A program made the translations under genes and the position numbers. This document shows positions 22,883 through 34,201 of a DNA stretch of 64,000 nucleotides, piece after piece. Under the pieces are notes generated by a model, which was given only the letters and a program-made list of their open reading frames with translations, was not told the DNA's origin and did no database searches. Source of the DNA: Hyaloscypha bicolor E (taxonomy: Eukaryota; Ascomycota; Leotiomycetes; Helotiales; Hyaloscyphaceae); the NCBI RefSeq assembly GCF_002865645.1, contig NW_020194667.1:1697762-1761761 (forward strand). Direction: 5' to 3'. The first letter of the stretch is position 1; each line of letters begins with the position of its first letter.

Positions 22883-25263
22883 ATGGAAAGGCCAACAGAA
22901 CCTACAATGGGAGTGGCGACCGCTCCAGATATGTCACAAGAATATGTTTCGTCCGTCAAAACGACGTCGAAGGGCAGCAGCACGTGCTTATCGGAGGAAA
23001 AGACAGCTTCAGAGAATGGAAATTGTGTTCTTACCGAGCCTGTGCGAGGGGTTGTTCCTGTCTTGAGGGAGAGAAGATCATCAAACAGCCCTGAGAGCGC
23101 CAGCTTCAAAGAAGTAAACATGAAAAATGACATTAATGGCGTGTCCGTTGCGGCAAACCGACTTAAATGTATACCCACAATCTTTCCTCTTGCGGTATTT
23201 TAGCTTACTCCTTTCTAGACTTTGACTACGTCCCAATTAAAACGTCAATCGCGGTCGCCGAAGGATACCCCAAGCTCGACTTCAAACCATTCGTACTCCG
23301 GAAATTCTTCCTCGCCGCCACATTGCTCTTCTTTTCTGCCTGCCTAGGCGGAATTATCACCTTGATACTCATTGCGCACAACAAGACACACTACTTACGC
23401 GTTCACACCTTGAGCACCAGCCTCGCCTTTCGATACGTTCCAGTTGCCATCGGAACGTTAACCATAATCTGGTGGCGATCGATCATGACTGCCTTGGCAA
23501 GAACAACGCAGTACATCTCAATGGCGGGACAAAACAATCACGAGAAGGCCCATCACAGGCTTCAACGAACGCTTTTGAACGAATACGCAACTACAGCATT
23601 CAATCCAGCAAATGTGATGGGTGTGGCTAGAAATGGACACTGGTTGCTATTCATCTGCCTCGTGCTTCAAGTTATGATGATGATCCTCCTGGTTCCATTG
23701 AAAGCTTCATTTGTTTTGATCACCGCTGGTAGTGATGGTTGGACTGTCGCTGTCCTATACGAAGTCGGGTATGCGCTGATCGCTATTTATGTTTGTTTAC
23801 TCCTAGCCACAACGTACATTTTGGCTAGGTTATGGGATCGGGAGACCGGACTTAAGTGGGATCCTGTCACTATCGCAGATCAAGTTGCACTAGTTCAAGG
23901 CTCGAACATTTTTCCTATGCTTGAAGGGCTAGAATTCGCTACTCCCAGGGAGTGCTCAAGCATACTTGCAACACGTTCTTCTCATTTCGGAACTTTGAGG
24001 CTAGGATATTGGATGCATAGATGCAACGGTACCATTTGGTACGGCTTGGCTTGCACCCAACGGCTTCCCGATACCAGTAACTATAATGACACCCCGATTC
24101 TCTTGGGAACTTACTCATATAACTCGCAGACAGCCCCGCAGCTTCGAATGTCAAATCATCTCTCAATTCCAATAACAAAGGTGGTTCGAATATCGGCGCT
24201 TACACATACCGAGTAGCCGAAATCAATGGTAGGTTCGCAAATTAGACTTCCGGATAAGCGTGCTGATAATCTTCCAGAGTTGCAGCTCGACTTTGGTCAA
24301 GTTCGTTTGCCAAGCTCCGTAAATTACCGTTACCGGAGTGCATTATGGGCAGTTAACGACATATCTCTGTCTGCTTTTGGCATGATTCTCACTGTTTTGA
24401 TTGTGTTAATAACAGCCGGGTTAGCCAAGCATCGTATCCAAGCCGGGTTCAAGGATACGTTCATGCTTCTTACGCCCAGTACGGTTCACATGACTGTCGC
24501 AACTCTCCACAGTTTCGAAGCATCTTTCCTCTTACGTTTCATCCCAGTACTTCTTATGAACCTTTCTAGTTGTATCTGGGATATGGCGGATATGTTCTAC
24601 AGAATTACGGAGCCGTTCGCAAGCATGAGGGAACCGGGTCCTGCGGCAGCAAACCTATTATTGGACTATCCCTCTACAGCTCCCGTAGCCATTACGATCA
24701 AAGCAATTCAGAACGGCCATTGGCGCGTGGCATTGTGCTCCACCTTTTCGTTGTTGGCCAACATTCCGCCTATTATCGCCACCAGTATCTTTGTTGGAAC
24801 GCCAACGCCAGATGGGGTTGCAATCTCCATTGAGCCAATCAATTTTTGGGTCTTCTACGTCCTACTTATTGTATACTTAGTATTTCTGGTGATTCTCCGG
24901 CCTACGCCTAGTTATCGCTTACCTCGAGTTGTGCGGAACCTTTGTGACGTTCTTAGCTACTGCTACGCAAGCACCTTTCTGGACGACCTCGGCACAGATG
25001 GCAAGCCTATATTCGCAGCCCAAGAGAAGGATGACCAAAAGGTTCACCTCGAATCGAGAATCCATCTTGCAAAGAAAGAGTACCAGTTCGGACTATATTT
25101 AGGCGAAGATGGAAAACGTCATATTGGATTTGATGTAGCCGTTAGAGATGACGCGAACAGAGGACCTGTAGAAGTCCAAACATTCGACCCTGGTTGGGGC
25201 ATCCGTGGCCTCGGGATGTGGTCCTTGTGGCGGAAGCCGAAGATTTTGAAAGAAACAGTTTGA
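22883..25263 (+). CDS. DUF3433 multi-pass membrane protein (in-frame TAG unresolved)
   Basis: Exon 1 (22883-23168) encodes a Ser/Thr-rich N-terminus. A 50-nt intron (23169-23218, with GCTTAC before CTTTCTAG) leads into the membrane part starting FDYVPIKTS. Two homologous halves follow, each opening with hydrophobic helices (KFFLAATLLFFSACLGGIITL; SLSAFGMILTVLIVLITAGL) and each containing an ARNGHW/IQNGHWR element. WDPVTIADQVALVQGSN ends the first half. These features fit fungal DUF3433 proteins, whose function is unknown. The two halves are in one frame but are interrupted by TAG at 24,214-24,216. A 36-nt in-phase intron (24,181-24,216, donor AAG|GTGGTT) would remove it but is unusually short. 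Otherwise this is a nonsense mutation and the gene is broken. With that intron the product is 764 residues. The start codon is not certain. Confidence 0.75.
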
Positions 25264-25643
25264 GTAATAATGAAGATTCTTTGTTCCGGAAACGATTTCT
25301 CTGTCGGATCACTTTTCACCGAAGATTGTGGCTGTATTTCCAAATGATGCCTCCAATGACCACAGACTGGCATTAGTTTCTTTTTTAACACATCCGTAAA
25401 ATCAACACTGATTGAGTCTCCTGACAATTCAGGCTCGGCATCCTAGCCGTGCTAGTCCCGGAAGTCAAGCTAGACAACCCTCGAACTCAACAAGTCATAC
25501 CCCGCATTTTACATCAAGCACAAGGCTGTGCTCCACCCATACTTCTTACATAGAAAACCATTCAACTCTCAAGCAAAATTTCTGAAAGATGGCAATGATC
25601 TCAAGCACCCCGGACTTGTCGTTTTATTTAACTTGCAAATAAA
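25264..25643. other. Intergenic region, no supported gene
   Basis: Short spacer between the DUF3433 gene and the next small gene. Nothing recognisable was seen. Confidence 0.5.
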
Positions 25644-26095
25644 ATGTGTTTCGGAACAAGCAGCGATCTGCGGGGCGACGCACCCGCAGGCCTCAACGGA
25701 GACGATAAACCCACCTGGAAAACGTCCTCCCTCTCCTCTCCTTCTCCAACACAAAACGAACAGAGAGCTTCTCTACCCCCGAAAGTCAGCAAACCCGGAT
25801 CTAAGAAGGATTATAAAGCCCAAGAAGAAGGTGACGACGAATACGGAGAGTGATACGAGTTCGTCTCCCTGTCCTTCCTCTTTCCATCCCTACTCAAGAA
25901 ACAGATCTGATTGAAGAGTAATATAGGCTATATCTAGCAGCTCAGGAACGTAAAAGAGAACAGCGTCTGAAGGATGAGTTCCCGGATTATGACCCTGTGC
26001 ATGGGAGGGAAATTAGGGAGACGGGGTTGGGGCAAGCGAATCCGGGGGGTCCAATGGGAGGAGGTGCGGGGATGGCGATGAGTGGTGGATTTTAG
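25644..26095 (+). CDS. Small uncharacterised protein, 113 residues
   Basis: I do not recognise a family. Two exons (25644-25830 and 25941-26095) joined across a 110-nt intron (GTGACG...TAGCAG) stay in frame and avoid the stops between them. The product begins MCFGTSSD. It has a charged middle (KKDYKAQEEAQERKREQRLK) suggestive of a short helix, then PDYDPVHGREIRETGLG and a Gly/Met-rich tail (GGPMGGGAGMAMSGGF). Many fungal genomes carry small MCFG-starting proteins with a Lys/Arg helix and Gly-rich end, but I cannot assign a role. There is no signal peptide or membrane segment. Confidence 0.5.
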
Positions 26096-27243
26096 GGAGG
26101 GAGAGAGCTCTGGGTGGAAGGGATATGGACCGGAAGGGTGGGGACAGGATGGAACATTGAAGCTGAAGGTGGCTGCTTAATTGATATCCTTGTTCAAGGC
26201 TCAAATTCCCAACTTACTTTAGAAAACAACCGTCCATGCGAATAGCCATAAGAAATTCTTCAAATATCAAGAACATGCAGCAACGTGCTCCTTCTGGAAA
26301 CACGCCGTGATTGAGATATACAGAGGCTTCCTTACCCCTTTGCTTGGTAGATTCCCCCTTTTCCTCCAGGACAGTGTGTCAAATGAGTAGAGTAGAGTAG
26401 AGTAGAGTAGAGTAGAGTAGTGGGTGCTACTCACACTCTACTCAACCAATTAGTGCGCTACTTATACTCTACTCAATACTCAATGAGCAGCTACCTAAGT
26501 AACTTAAGTAGTTTGAGTATTCCTTTAACACACTGCTCCAGGACACATAAACTTTATTTGCAATTTTCTCACTTTTAGCTATGAGCTCTTCGGCAATCCC
26601 AAATTCCCACCAGCTTCGAATGACACTGTTACTGGAGCGTTGGTGTCCGTGGGGTACACGAAGGCCGACGGTGTAGAAATCCGGACGCCCCTCAAGTAAG
26701 CGCTGACCGCGTTCTTCAGTCGCAAGAATAAATTCATCTCAGATTGAATTATCTCGAAATCTATATAAAATAAGAGAGCTGCTTCTTCTCTATCCCATAA
26801 GCCCTTAATTGAGAATTTTATATAATCTGCTGAATTTAAAATACTAGTTTGAAAACGTAGAGATTTTGATGTTCTGAGCTCTCGTTTAGGCGTGTCCGGA
26901 TTTCAAAAGGGGGCGATACCCGCTACGCGAGATCGGCTCGGTCCCGAGCAAACGCATTTTGCCTCCGAAGGCCATCGAAAATCTCCAGCTCGCAACCTCA
27001 ACAACAAACAATTCCATCCCTTCGAGCCCGAAGCACACAACCCAAACATTGCAATCAGGTATAAGTATCTCTCTTCCTCCATGGTAAGCAAACTTCTCTC
27101 TCCCTTCAATTCACACAGGTTTTCGAAGCAATTTCTTCGCACACGCAAATCTGCCAATACGCACTTCACTGCATCACGATAGCGCAGAACAATCAACACA
27201 ACCCAACCCCCAACCAAACCCGATTCAGTTATAGGAAGACACA
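26096..27243. other. Intergenic region with pentamer microsatellite
   Basis: It contains the GAGTA microsatellite described separately and the promoter of the FAD monooxygenase. Short frames near 26,892-27,262 on both strands have no motif. Confidence 0.5.
26385..26420. repeat. GAGTA microsatellite with inverted counterpart
   Basis: Seven tandem GAGTA units plus one base. They are followed within about 70 bp by the complementary TACTC pentamer in scattered copies (26,428-26,485), so the region could pair with itself. Confidence 0.85.
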
Positions 27244-28503
27244 ATGTCATCAAAGACACCACGAATTGCCATCATTGGTGCTGGCCCCGCAGGCCTCACG
27301 CTCGCCAGCCTCCTCACCCACAACTCAATTCCCTACATGCTCTTCGACCTCCGTCCTCCTCCCACCAACGCATCATCCACCTCACCCCTTGTACCATCCG
27401 GCTCTTTAGATCTCCATGCCGAATCAGGACTCCTGGCCCTCGAGAATTGCGGCTTACTGGACAAGCTCCAAGCCTTGAACCGTGCGGGAAGTGAGGAATG
27501 CATTATAACAGACAAGACCGGGGAAGTGAAGTATAGCGATGATGGGCAGGGTGGTCAGCGGCCGGAGATCGCAAGGAATGATTTAACACATCTTCTGCTC
27601 TCTTCAATCCCGGAGCAGAATGTAAAATGGAATCACAAGCTGCTCCTTTGCGATAGATCAGAGGGGAACGGTGGTCGATTCCAGCTCCTTTTCTCGCTCC
27701 TCCCGGACAGCGAGAACGGAGAAGCGATCGAAAAAGGGGAGGATTTTGACGTGGTGATAGGGGCCGACGGCGCGTGGTCCAGAACCCGCCTTCTTCTCAC
27801 GACCGAGAAACCGCACTTCAGCACCGTGTCATGTATAACGCTCACCATCCCTTCTATATCCACAACCTATCCCCAGCTAGCAGCCATGATTGGGAACGGC
27901 TCTTTCTACGCCCCAAGCGACCGAAAAGCCGTTATTGCGCAGAGAGGGTCATTGGATTCAGCGCGCGTCTACTGTATGCTATCGGCCCCCTCCGAATCCT
28001 ACCTGGTGGCCTCCGGCCTCTCATCCGCAACCATCCTCCCTTCTCGCCTGAAGAAAATGCTCCTAGAAAATGAAGGCCTCTTCGCACACTGGGGTCAAGG
28101 CATCAAGTCCCTCCTCGCTGCGGGCTGTGACTCCGGGGTGGAAATCAGCGCAAACCCACTCTTTATGTTCCCCATCGGTTTCAGCTGGCAGCACGTCCCA
28201 GGAGCCACCGTGATAGGCGATGCAGCGCACCTGATGACGCCGTTCGCTGGTGAGGGAGTCAATTGCGCTATGCTCGATGCTTTCGAGCTTTCGAAGGGGC
28301 TAGTCTCTGCTGTGAAGAGTGGGGGCGCAGTCGAGGCTTTGGATGAGCAGCTGGAGATGTTTGAAAACGTCATGTGGAAGAGGATGAGGCCGGTTTCCGA
28401 AGAGACGTGGGATAATCTGCAGGTTATCTTCGCCGAGGACGCGCCAGGTGGGTTTGTGAGGGTTATGGAGAGTCATGGGCCGCCTCCTGAAGAGGAGGCG
28501 TAG
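27244..28503 (+). CDS. FAD-dependent monooxygenase, TetX/aromatic-hydroxylase class
   Basis: This single-exon frame of 419 residues is a typical length for class A flavin monooxygenases. It starts with the dinucleotide-binding motif IIGAGPAGLTLA (about residues 10-21). The DG motif (DVVIGADGAWSRTR) lies near 170-185 and the GD motif (VIGDAAHLMTPFAGEGVN) near 325-342. These bind FAD and, through DG, NADPH. There is no signal peptide or membrane anchor, so it is probably cytosolic. Closest in style to TetX-like fungal enzymes. The substrate cannot be read from the sequence. No biosynthetic cluster surrounds it, so detoxification or catabolism of an aromatic compound is as likely as secondary metabolism. 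Confidence 0.85.
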   Translation: MSSKTPRIAIIGAGPAGLTLASLLTHNSIPYMLFDLRPPPTNASSTSPLVPSGSLDLHAESGLLALENCGLLDKLQALNRAGSEECIITDKTGEVKYSDDGQGGQRPEIARNDLTHLLLSSIPEQNVKWNHKLLLCDRSEGNGGRFQLLFSLLPDSENGEAIEKGEDFDVVIGADGAWSRTRLLLTTEKPHFSTVSCITLTIPSISTTYPQLAAMIGNGSFYAPSDRKAVIAQRGSLDSARVYCMLSAPSESYLVASGLSSATILPSRLKKMLLENEGLFAHWGQGIKSLLAAGCDSGVEISANPLFMFPIGFSWQHVPGATVIGDAAHLMTPFAGEGVNCAMLDAFELSKGLVSAVKSGGAVEALDEQLEMFENVMWKRMRPVSEETWDNLQVIFAEDAPGGFVRVMESHGPPPEEEA

Positions 28504-29400
28504 GACCTGCCGGGCTTTTTGGGAGATAAACGAGGGAAAATAGGATGGGGTGCGCTATAGTAAGTGGTATTGAGACATGTTGATGGATGGAGAGATGCAC
28601 TGTTCTGTTGTGTGGAAGTGGAAAATTGGAATGGGGAGAAAAGAAGATTAATCATTGGAAATTCTACAATTTTTTCAAAACGGGGTGATCAGTGATCACT
28701 TCTTGGGTTCGATGCTGGTGACTTGTAACTGGGCGGATTTATGCTCGGAAAAAGTGTCTCGAGTCCATGGAAGCCACTAGCAAAAGTGAAGAAGTTCTAT
28801 TCCACCTCACTGAAGCGTGCGGCTGACCGTACCGGCACTAATCCACGTGGCTCCCGCGTGAAGTCAGGGGTTTCTTATTCTTTGTTTCAAAAGCATGTCT
28901 TAACCGCTGAGGCGCTGGGTGGCTTTTAACGTTGGGGGCTGAAACCTCAATGGTAACTTCCCGTTCGACCGCAAATATCCAGCTTCGCGTTCAAGCGGAA
29001 GGAAGCATCATCTCGCCGTCGCAACTTCGATGCATCCATTGGTGAGATATCTCGGAGCAAGTAAGCGCCGAAAGCAGTTTGTGCTACCTCCGAAAGAGTG
29101 CGTCTCCGCCCGGCTCGCGTTAGAATTCGAAACGGAGGTTCACTTGCATTATTTTAAGATAGGAGTAAACCAATGTGATGCTATTTAATTGAATTCAAAC
29201 TCAGAAAGGGGCTTTTGCGACCGGGCGGAGTCAGCTGCCTGCTCGCAACCACCAATCAGAGCCTCCAGGCGGACCCCCTCCCCCTTTTCGCATACACCAC
29301 TTTGAAATATCTTGTGCGACTTCAAAATTTATAAGGTGCCTCTAATTCTTCTCTTCCCTTCTATGTCGAAGCTACCGGACAAAGATTTGGCATTGCCACC
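28504..29400. other. Intergenic region, no supported gene
   Basis: Spacer with the promoter of the CorA-like gene. The last bases before its start (GCCACC) form a strong translation context. Nothing else was recognised. Confidence 0.5.
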
Positions 29401-32400
29401 ATGCCGGCGACCCAGACTCAAAACTCCGCGCAGGATGCGTCGGATATTTCCCAGCTATTCGAGCCATTGTCAATCCTTGAACGTCTCGTCGAAGGTCAAG
29501 TCAAATATGCGCAGATCTTAAGCAAACAAGAGGAGCATCTTTCAGCGTTGCGGAAACAGAAAGACCTACAACTGATCCTAGACCCAAAATATATCGAGTT
29601 TCAGGATAGTCGTCAGAGGAAAAGAGAGATAGAACGGCAGTGGCATGACGAAATCCTCAAGTGGAATCCCTTACAAAATTGGCCCCCAGACGAGGACCGA
29701 AGCCTGTACGACATCCTTTCACCGGTTTCGGTGGAGCAAGAACAACTATGGACCACCTGGCAATACCAGGCGGCGTACCCAAACACCGCCGACTTCCTTG
29801 CGAAGACTACCTCTAAACCTCCCCGAATACAACGCATCCCCAAAGATATCCTAACATCAGTCAAAAATTCACGTTCGCGAGTCTCCTACTACTCATTTCT
29901 CCAGACTGGAGAAGAAACGGTAGTTGAGAAATGGAGCTCCGAAGACCCCGTCGCAGAAGAAACAGGGAAGAAGGTACCAATGCCCCAGAGAATGTGGAAC
30001 ATCGTCCAACGTCGAGTAGTGGCGGACAGAACAGGGAAATCTGGCAGAGTTGGAGAGCGTTTACCTTCGCGTCTGTTGTGCATAGAAGACATTTCTCCTG
30101 TCGTAGCCGCAATTCTTCTCGCATCAACACCGAGGTAAGTTATCCTCCAGATATGCTCACATGTGGGAAGAACATTTCCTGACACCGTATTAGGAATGTT
30201 GTCTCAAATGTCTCGCCTTTCCTTGAGCGTTACCTGAGCTTCACAAACTTCGGCAAAGCATCTATGCAGAGTATCAAAAGCGAGGTAAGAGCACCATTCA
30301 AAGCTTTGCGTACACCTACCTGTATCTAAATGCCCCACGAAAGTTCGTATGTTCCGAAATCTCTAGCTCAAGGCTGGGAATTTGAACGCACAATACGTCG
30401 AGTGACGTTTGAATAGCCGGTCTTGATGAATACACCAGGACCTTCCTTACATTGACGTTGTCTGGAACTGCGTTGCACGTAGAGCAACGGCAGCAGCGCT
30501 CACAGCATTATGCTTCCTTTGACGAATGGCTAACTTACGATTTTGAGATAGACCGTGAACACCTTTATCTTCGAGTATCACTTTGCCTTCTATTACGTCA
30601 CGAAAGAATCCTTGGAAACCCATTTGGTGCTCACCGACGTCCGCAAACTCCGGAAGTTCTCATGGTTCGGCCAACGATCCGAGAGTGATACCTGCAGTCG
30701 CCACATCTATGAAGAACAGATGAGTTTCATCCTAATGGGACATGGCCAAGACACATACACGTGTTATCAACTGGGCGAGAAGTACTTCAACGGACCTAAA
30801 TCTGGCGAGTTTAGAACCTTTGTCAATAGTCCCACATGGACTCCGTCAACTATGTTTCTGTCCTGGATCGCCATGGCCCTCCACCACGTTGGAATCCGTT
30901 GGCAAGACGCGATAGCTGCTGTAGATGCCCAGATTGCCTCTGAAGAAGCGGTTGTTTTCCACCAAATGAATAACTTTGGTATGTCATGCCATATATCTGA
31001 TAAAATGATTCGCTGACCAACAACCTAACTAGACTTGGCGAGCGGAGCCAAGGATCTCAAGATATCGAAGCTTCGTACCTACTTCTGGGCACTAGAAGCG
31101 TACAAGCTATTCGAAGAGACGCTAGAAGCAACCGTCAACGCATGGGAGCAATTCAAGCGCCACTCGCTAGACAAGGTCAACGACGGCCGAAACCCAGAAG
31201 ACTATTCAAAATCCGTAGAATTGATCGAGCTGGCCATAGCTCGACTCCAGGACAAGATAGAGAGGATTAGAAAGAAGTCCGAGCAAGTGCTCCGTTTGCG
31301 GGATGGGCTGTTCTATGTCACATCGCTATCGGACACCAGTGTGACCATCAACCAAGGCGAGAACATCAGATTACTCACCTATTTCACCATCCTCTTTCTC
31401 CCGCTCTCATTCTCAACTGTAAGCATTGAACCTTAACCCCCGCAAAAGGCATCTCAATTCTGACACTTAATCTCTGCTCCTTTAACCAGAGCATATTCGG
31501 CATGCAGTCCATTCTCCCCCCTACTACATCCATGAAGACATTCACCATCGTCCTTCCGGTGGTAACAGTCTCCACAATACTGGCAGTCTTGCTCCTCACC
31601 GTCTCTCCCCAAGACGTGCAGCAAGCCATCAGAAAAACCATACCCAATCCTGGGCAAAAGCTCTGCTCCTATATAAACTCGCACCCACGAAAGCGGTGGG
31701 GAAACGGGGCTTCTCGCGACTCAGGAGAGCAACCCACCTGGAAACACCTCCTCTTTCTCACAGAGCTCCTTCTCATCAGCATCCCCGTCCACGAAGTCAA
31801 AGAAGCCGCCAATCTCTACGGGTTGTGGAGACGACGTGCTGTTTCGGGATCAGACAGCAGTCTTGGGAGCACGATATCGCAAACACATCTCCGAAGCACC
31901 ACCACGCTCGTTTCCGAGGGCAGGCCGGATACCGGGGAGGGCGATGCCACTGCGAATGCGAAATCACGCGTGCGCCAGGTACGGGAGCAGCTTGAGATTC
32001 AGCAGACCCAGCAAGCCGAGCAAAGGAGCATCCTTGCCGCCGTGCGACGGACGTCCACCGTTCTGCTCGTCGGCATCCGCATCCTCCTGCTCAGTCTCTG
32101 GATCCCGCTGCTCCTGCTCGAGTACACTGTCTTTCTCTTCTGCTGTCCCTTTCTAGGCGGACCCAGTGAGCCTATGCAGCTGGAACTCGACACGCGACTC
32201 CAGCCCAGCGTTAACCGACGCGAACAGCTCGCGCGGTTCTTCAGCGCTCCATTGCTATTCCTCGGCTTCGACCTCGATCCATCTCGCTTCCCATTTTCAT
32301 TTTCGTCGCACAGCTGGAGGTGGAGAAGTCCCTTCCGGCGCACCAAACACGAACACCGCTCGCCACGCCCTCCGCCTCCGCCTCCACCGCCCACAGGAGG

Positions 32401-32704
32401 ACCCTACGACCACGCCCTCACGCCCCTGCCCCCTCCCTCGTCCTCGTACCACCACCCAGGCCTGCACCTCCACCAGACCGCAAATCGACCTCCGGGGAGA
32501 GCACCACCGCACGTGCGCAGCGCGTCGCGGATACGCCAGATGATGGCGCAGCAGAACTTCCAGGCTGCGTCGGCGTACCACTACCAGCAGCAGGATCGAG
32601 ACCTCCTCCACCTTTCGGGTCCGAGTCAGCAGCACAATACGCATGGATATTCGAATAATTCCAATCCTCAGGGCGGCATTCCGAGACGTGCGGGTGGTGT
32701 TTGA
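29401..32704 (+). CDS. CorA-family (Mg2+ transporter-like) membrane protein with GMQ motif
   Basis: Five exons (29401-30134, 30194-30284, 30552-30978, 31033-31418, 31490-32704) keep frame and give 950 residues. A large soluble N-terminal part is followed by a long helical stretch (ARLQDKIERIRKKSEQVLRL). Then come the two closely spaced membrane helices of CorA proteins (LLTYFTILFLPLSFST and TFTIVLPVVTVSTILAVLLL), separated by SIFGMQSILPPTTS. This places GMQ where CorA channels carry the GMN selectivity signature. Another hydrophobic stretch lies near 32,060-32,160. The long tail is rich in Pro, Arg and His. The family moves divalent cations, but transport by this protein is uncertain because of the Asn-to-Gln change. 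The 267-nt third-exon junction (30,285-30,551) is the least certain; a small extra exon may lie inside it. Confidence 0.8.
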
Positions 32705-33192
32705 TGGATTCAGATTCTGGCGAGGATTTCTCGGAGGATAGGATGGATGGATAGATGGGTAGACAGGCTGCTGCCCGCATCTTGTCGACTTTGTTTAAAG
32801 AACAAGATGGACTATCTTACGGTTGAAGTACTCATAGTGGAAAGACTTGGCAAGGTTCGAAGGGATCTGAGAAAGAACTTGGCCTGGTTGTCAAAGTGGG
32901 GATTGCGGCACCCAGACTACATCCTTTCACGAAGTTGTCCTATTGGATAGGAAAAGTTTCACGCACCTCAATCTCATTACTACCCCCCTAAAATGCACGC
33001 TTTTCAATGTCTGGCAAGCCAGAAAATGTATACATGAAGTTTGTACCACTCTTTTGCAGTGAGGAAAGATAAAAGAAACCCATGCACATAATCGCATCTC
33101 CCGATTCCCGTTCCCATACCCCTATTCCGATACCTTCATCATTTATCCCCATAATTTTCCTTCCATTCGTTATCGGGTTATGTGCAAGACAT
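32705..33192. other. Convergent intergenic spacer
   Basis: The 3' ends of the CorA-like gene (plus) and the opsin (minus) face each other here. No gene was seen. Confidence 0.5.
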
Positions 33193-34201
33193 TTACTCGT
33201 CATCTCCAACTCTCAAGGAACCTTCAGAGCTCAAACCGTGGCTCCAGAATCCTTCAATGGCAGTGGCCTTTTTGGCATGTGCGAACAAGAGCCAGAAACC
33301 AAAGACGGGCTTGGCAAGGACATCCAAGATGGCGTAAGCAACGATCTCAGCGTCAACGCTCCACTTGCGAGCACCATCACCAATACCCCACACAATGGGG
33401 TACAGAGTCCAGAGAACGAGGGTGAAGCCGCCAATGGAAGCAAAGAGCTTGGAGGTGGAGCTGTCCTTGCTCATGGCTGCACGACGACCAGAGATGACAA
33501 ACTGGTAGACGATGACGAGGTAGGCAATGCAAGCCATGGCATACCACCCCCATTTCTGACCATCGTTCTTGCCATATGCAGCAAAGAGACCAGTCAAGAC
33601 CATGATGAGATCTGCGACGATGGCAACGAGGATGCTAGCACCGTCCATACCAGCCAAGAAAGCCAAGTCCAGGAGGAGAAGTGGTGTAGTTATGCTCCAG
33701 TCGACGTACCGGGCCCAGAATACTTGACGGAAGACATGCTCGACAGTGCCGGGAACATACTTGTGTGCCTCCTTGACCACGATGTGTGTGTATGAGTTTC
33801 CGTCGCCAGTCGCCATGGCAAAGTAGGAGAGGGTGGCAAAGGTGGTGATCAAAGTCGTGATGACGTGGAAGAGGCGTTTTTGCTACTGGCGGTTAGCTGG
33901 CCCATTGTGGAGGAGAGCAGATGAACTTACGACTGGAACTCTCCATGACATGGCGATAAAGGCAAGAGTTGACAGAAGCATGATGGCGAAGACGACCTGC
34001 CAATGGTTAGATATGCAAACGGAGGATCTTGATAAAGCCTACCCAGAGTGTCTTGCCTCCAGTGTCGCCAATTCGCTCATAGCGAGGGAGGTTGGGGATG
34101 ACTGTTGGGATAGGAGAGACTGACGGAGTCGGGGATGGGGTGGGGACGAGCAAAGACGAAGTCTTGAAGAACGCTGCCTCGAAGCCAACTGGATCAAGCA
34201 T
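33193..34201 (-). CDS. Fungal rhodopsin, proton-pump type
   Basis: Three exons (34201-34043, 33996-33931, 33882-33193) give 304 residues with seven hydrophobic helices. Helix C reads ARYVDWSITTPLLLLDLAF. The Asp after RYV matches the proton acceptor (bacteriorhodopsin D85), and the Asp after LLLL matches the proton donor (D96). Helix G contains DVLAKPVFGFWLL with the Lys that forms the retinal Schiff base. With both carboxylates kept, it resembles pumping fungal opsins such as Leptosphaeria LR and Fusarium CarO rather than the sensory-like NOP-1. A retinal cofactor would have to come from a carotenoid oxygenase, which is not present in this window. The coding-strand leader is pyrimidine-rich (34,298-34,346), as in many expressed fungal genes. 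Confidence 0.95.

Noticed and set aside
26385..26420. CRISPR-like or telomeric repeat
   Set aside because: It is a simple 5-bp microsatellite; unit length and absence of spacers exclude CRISPR, and it does not match TTAGGG.
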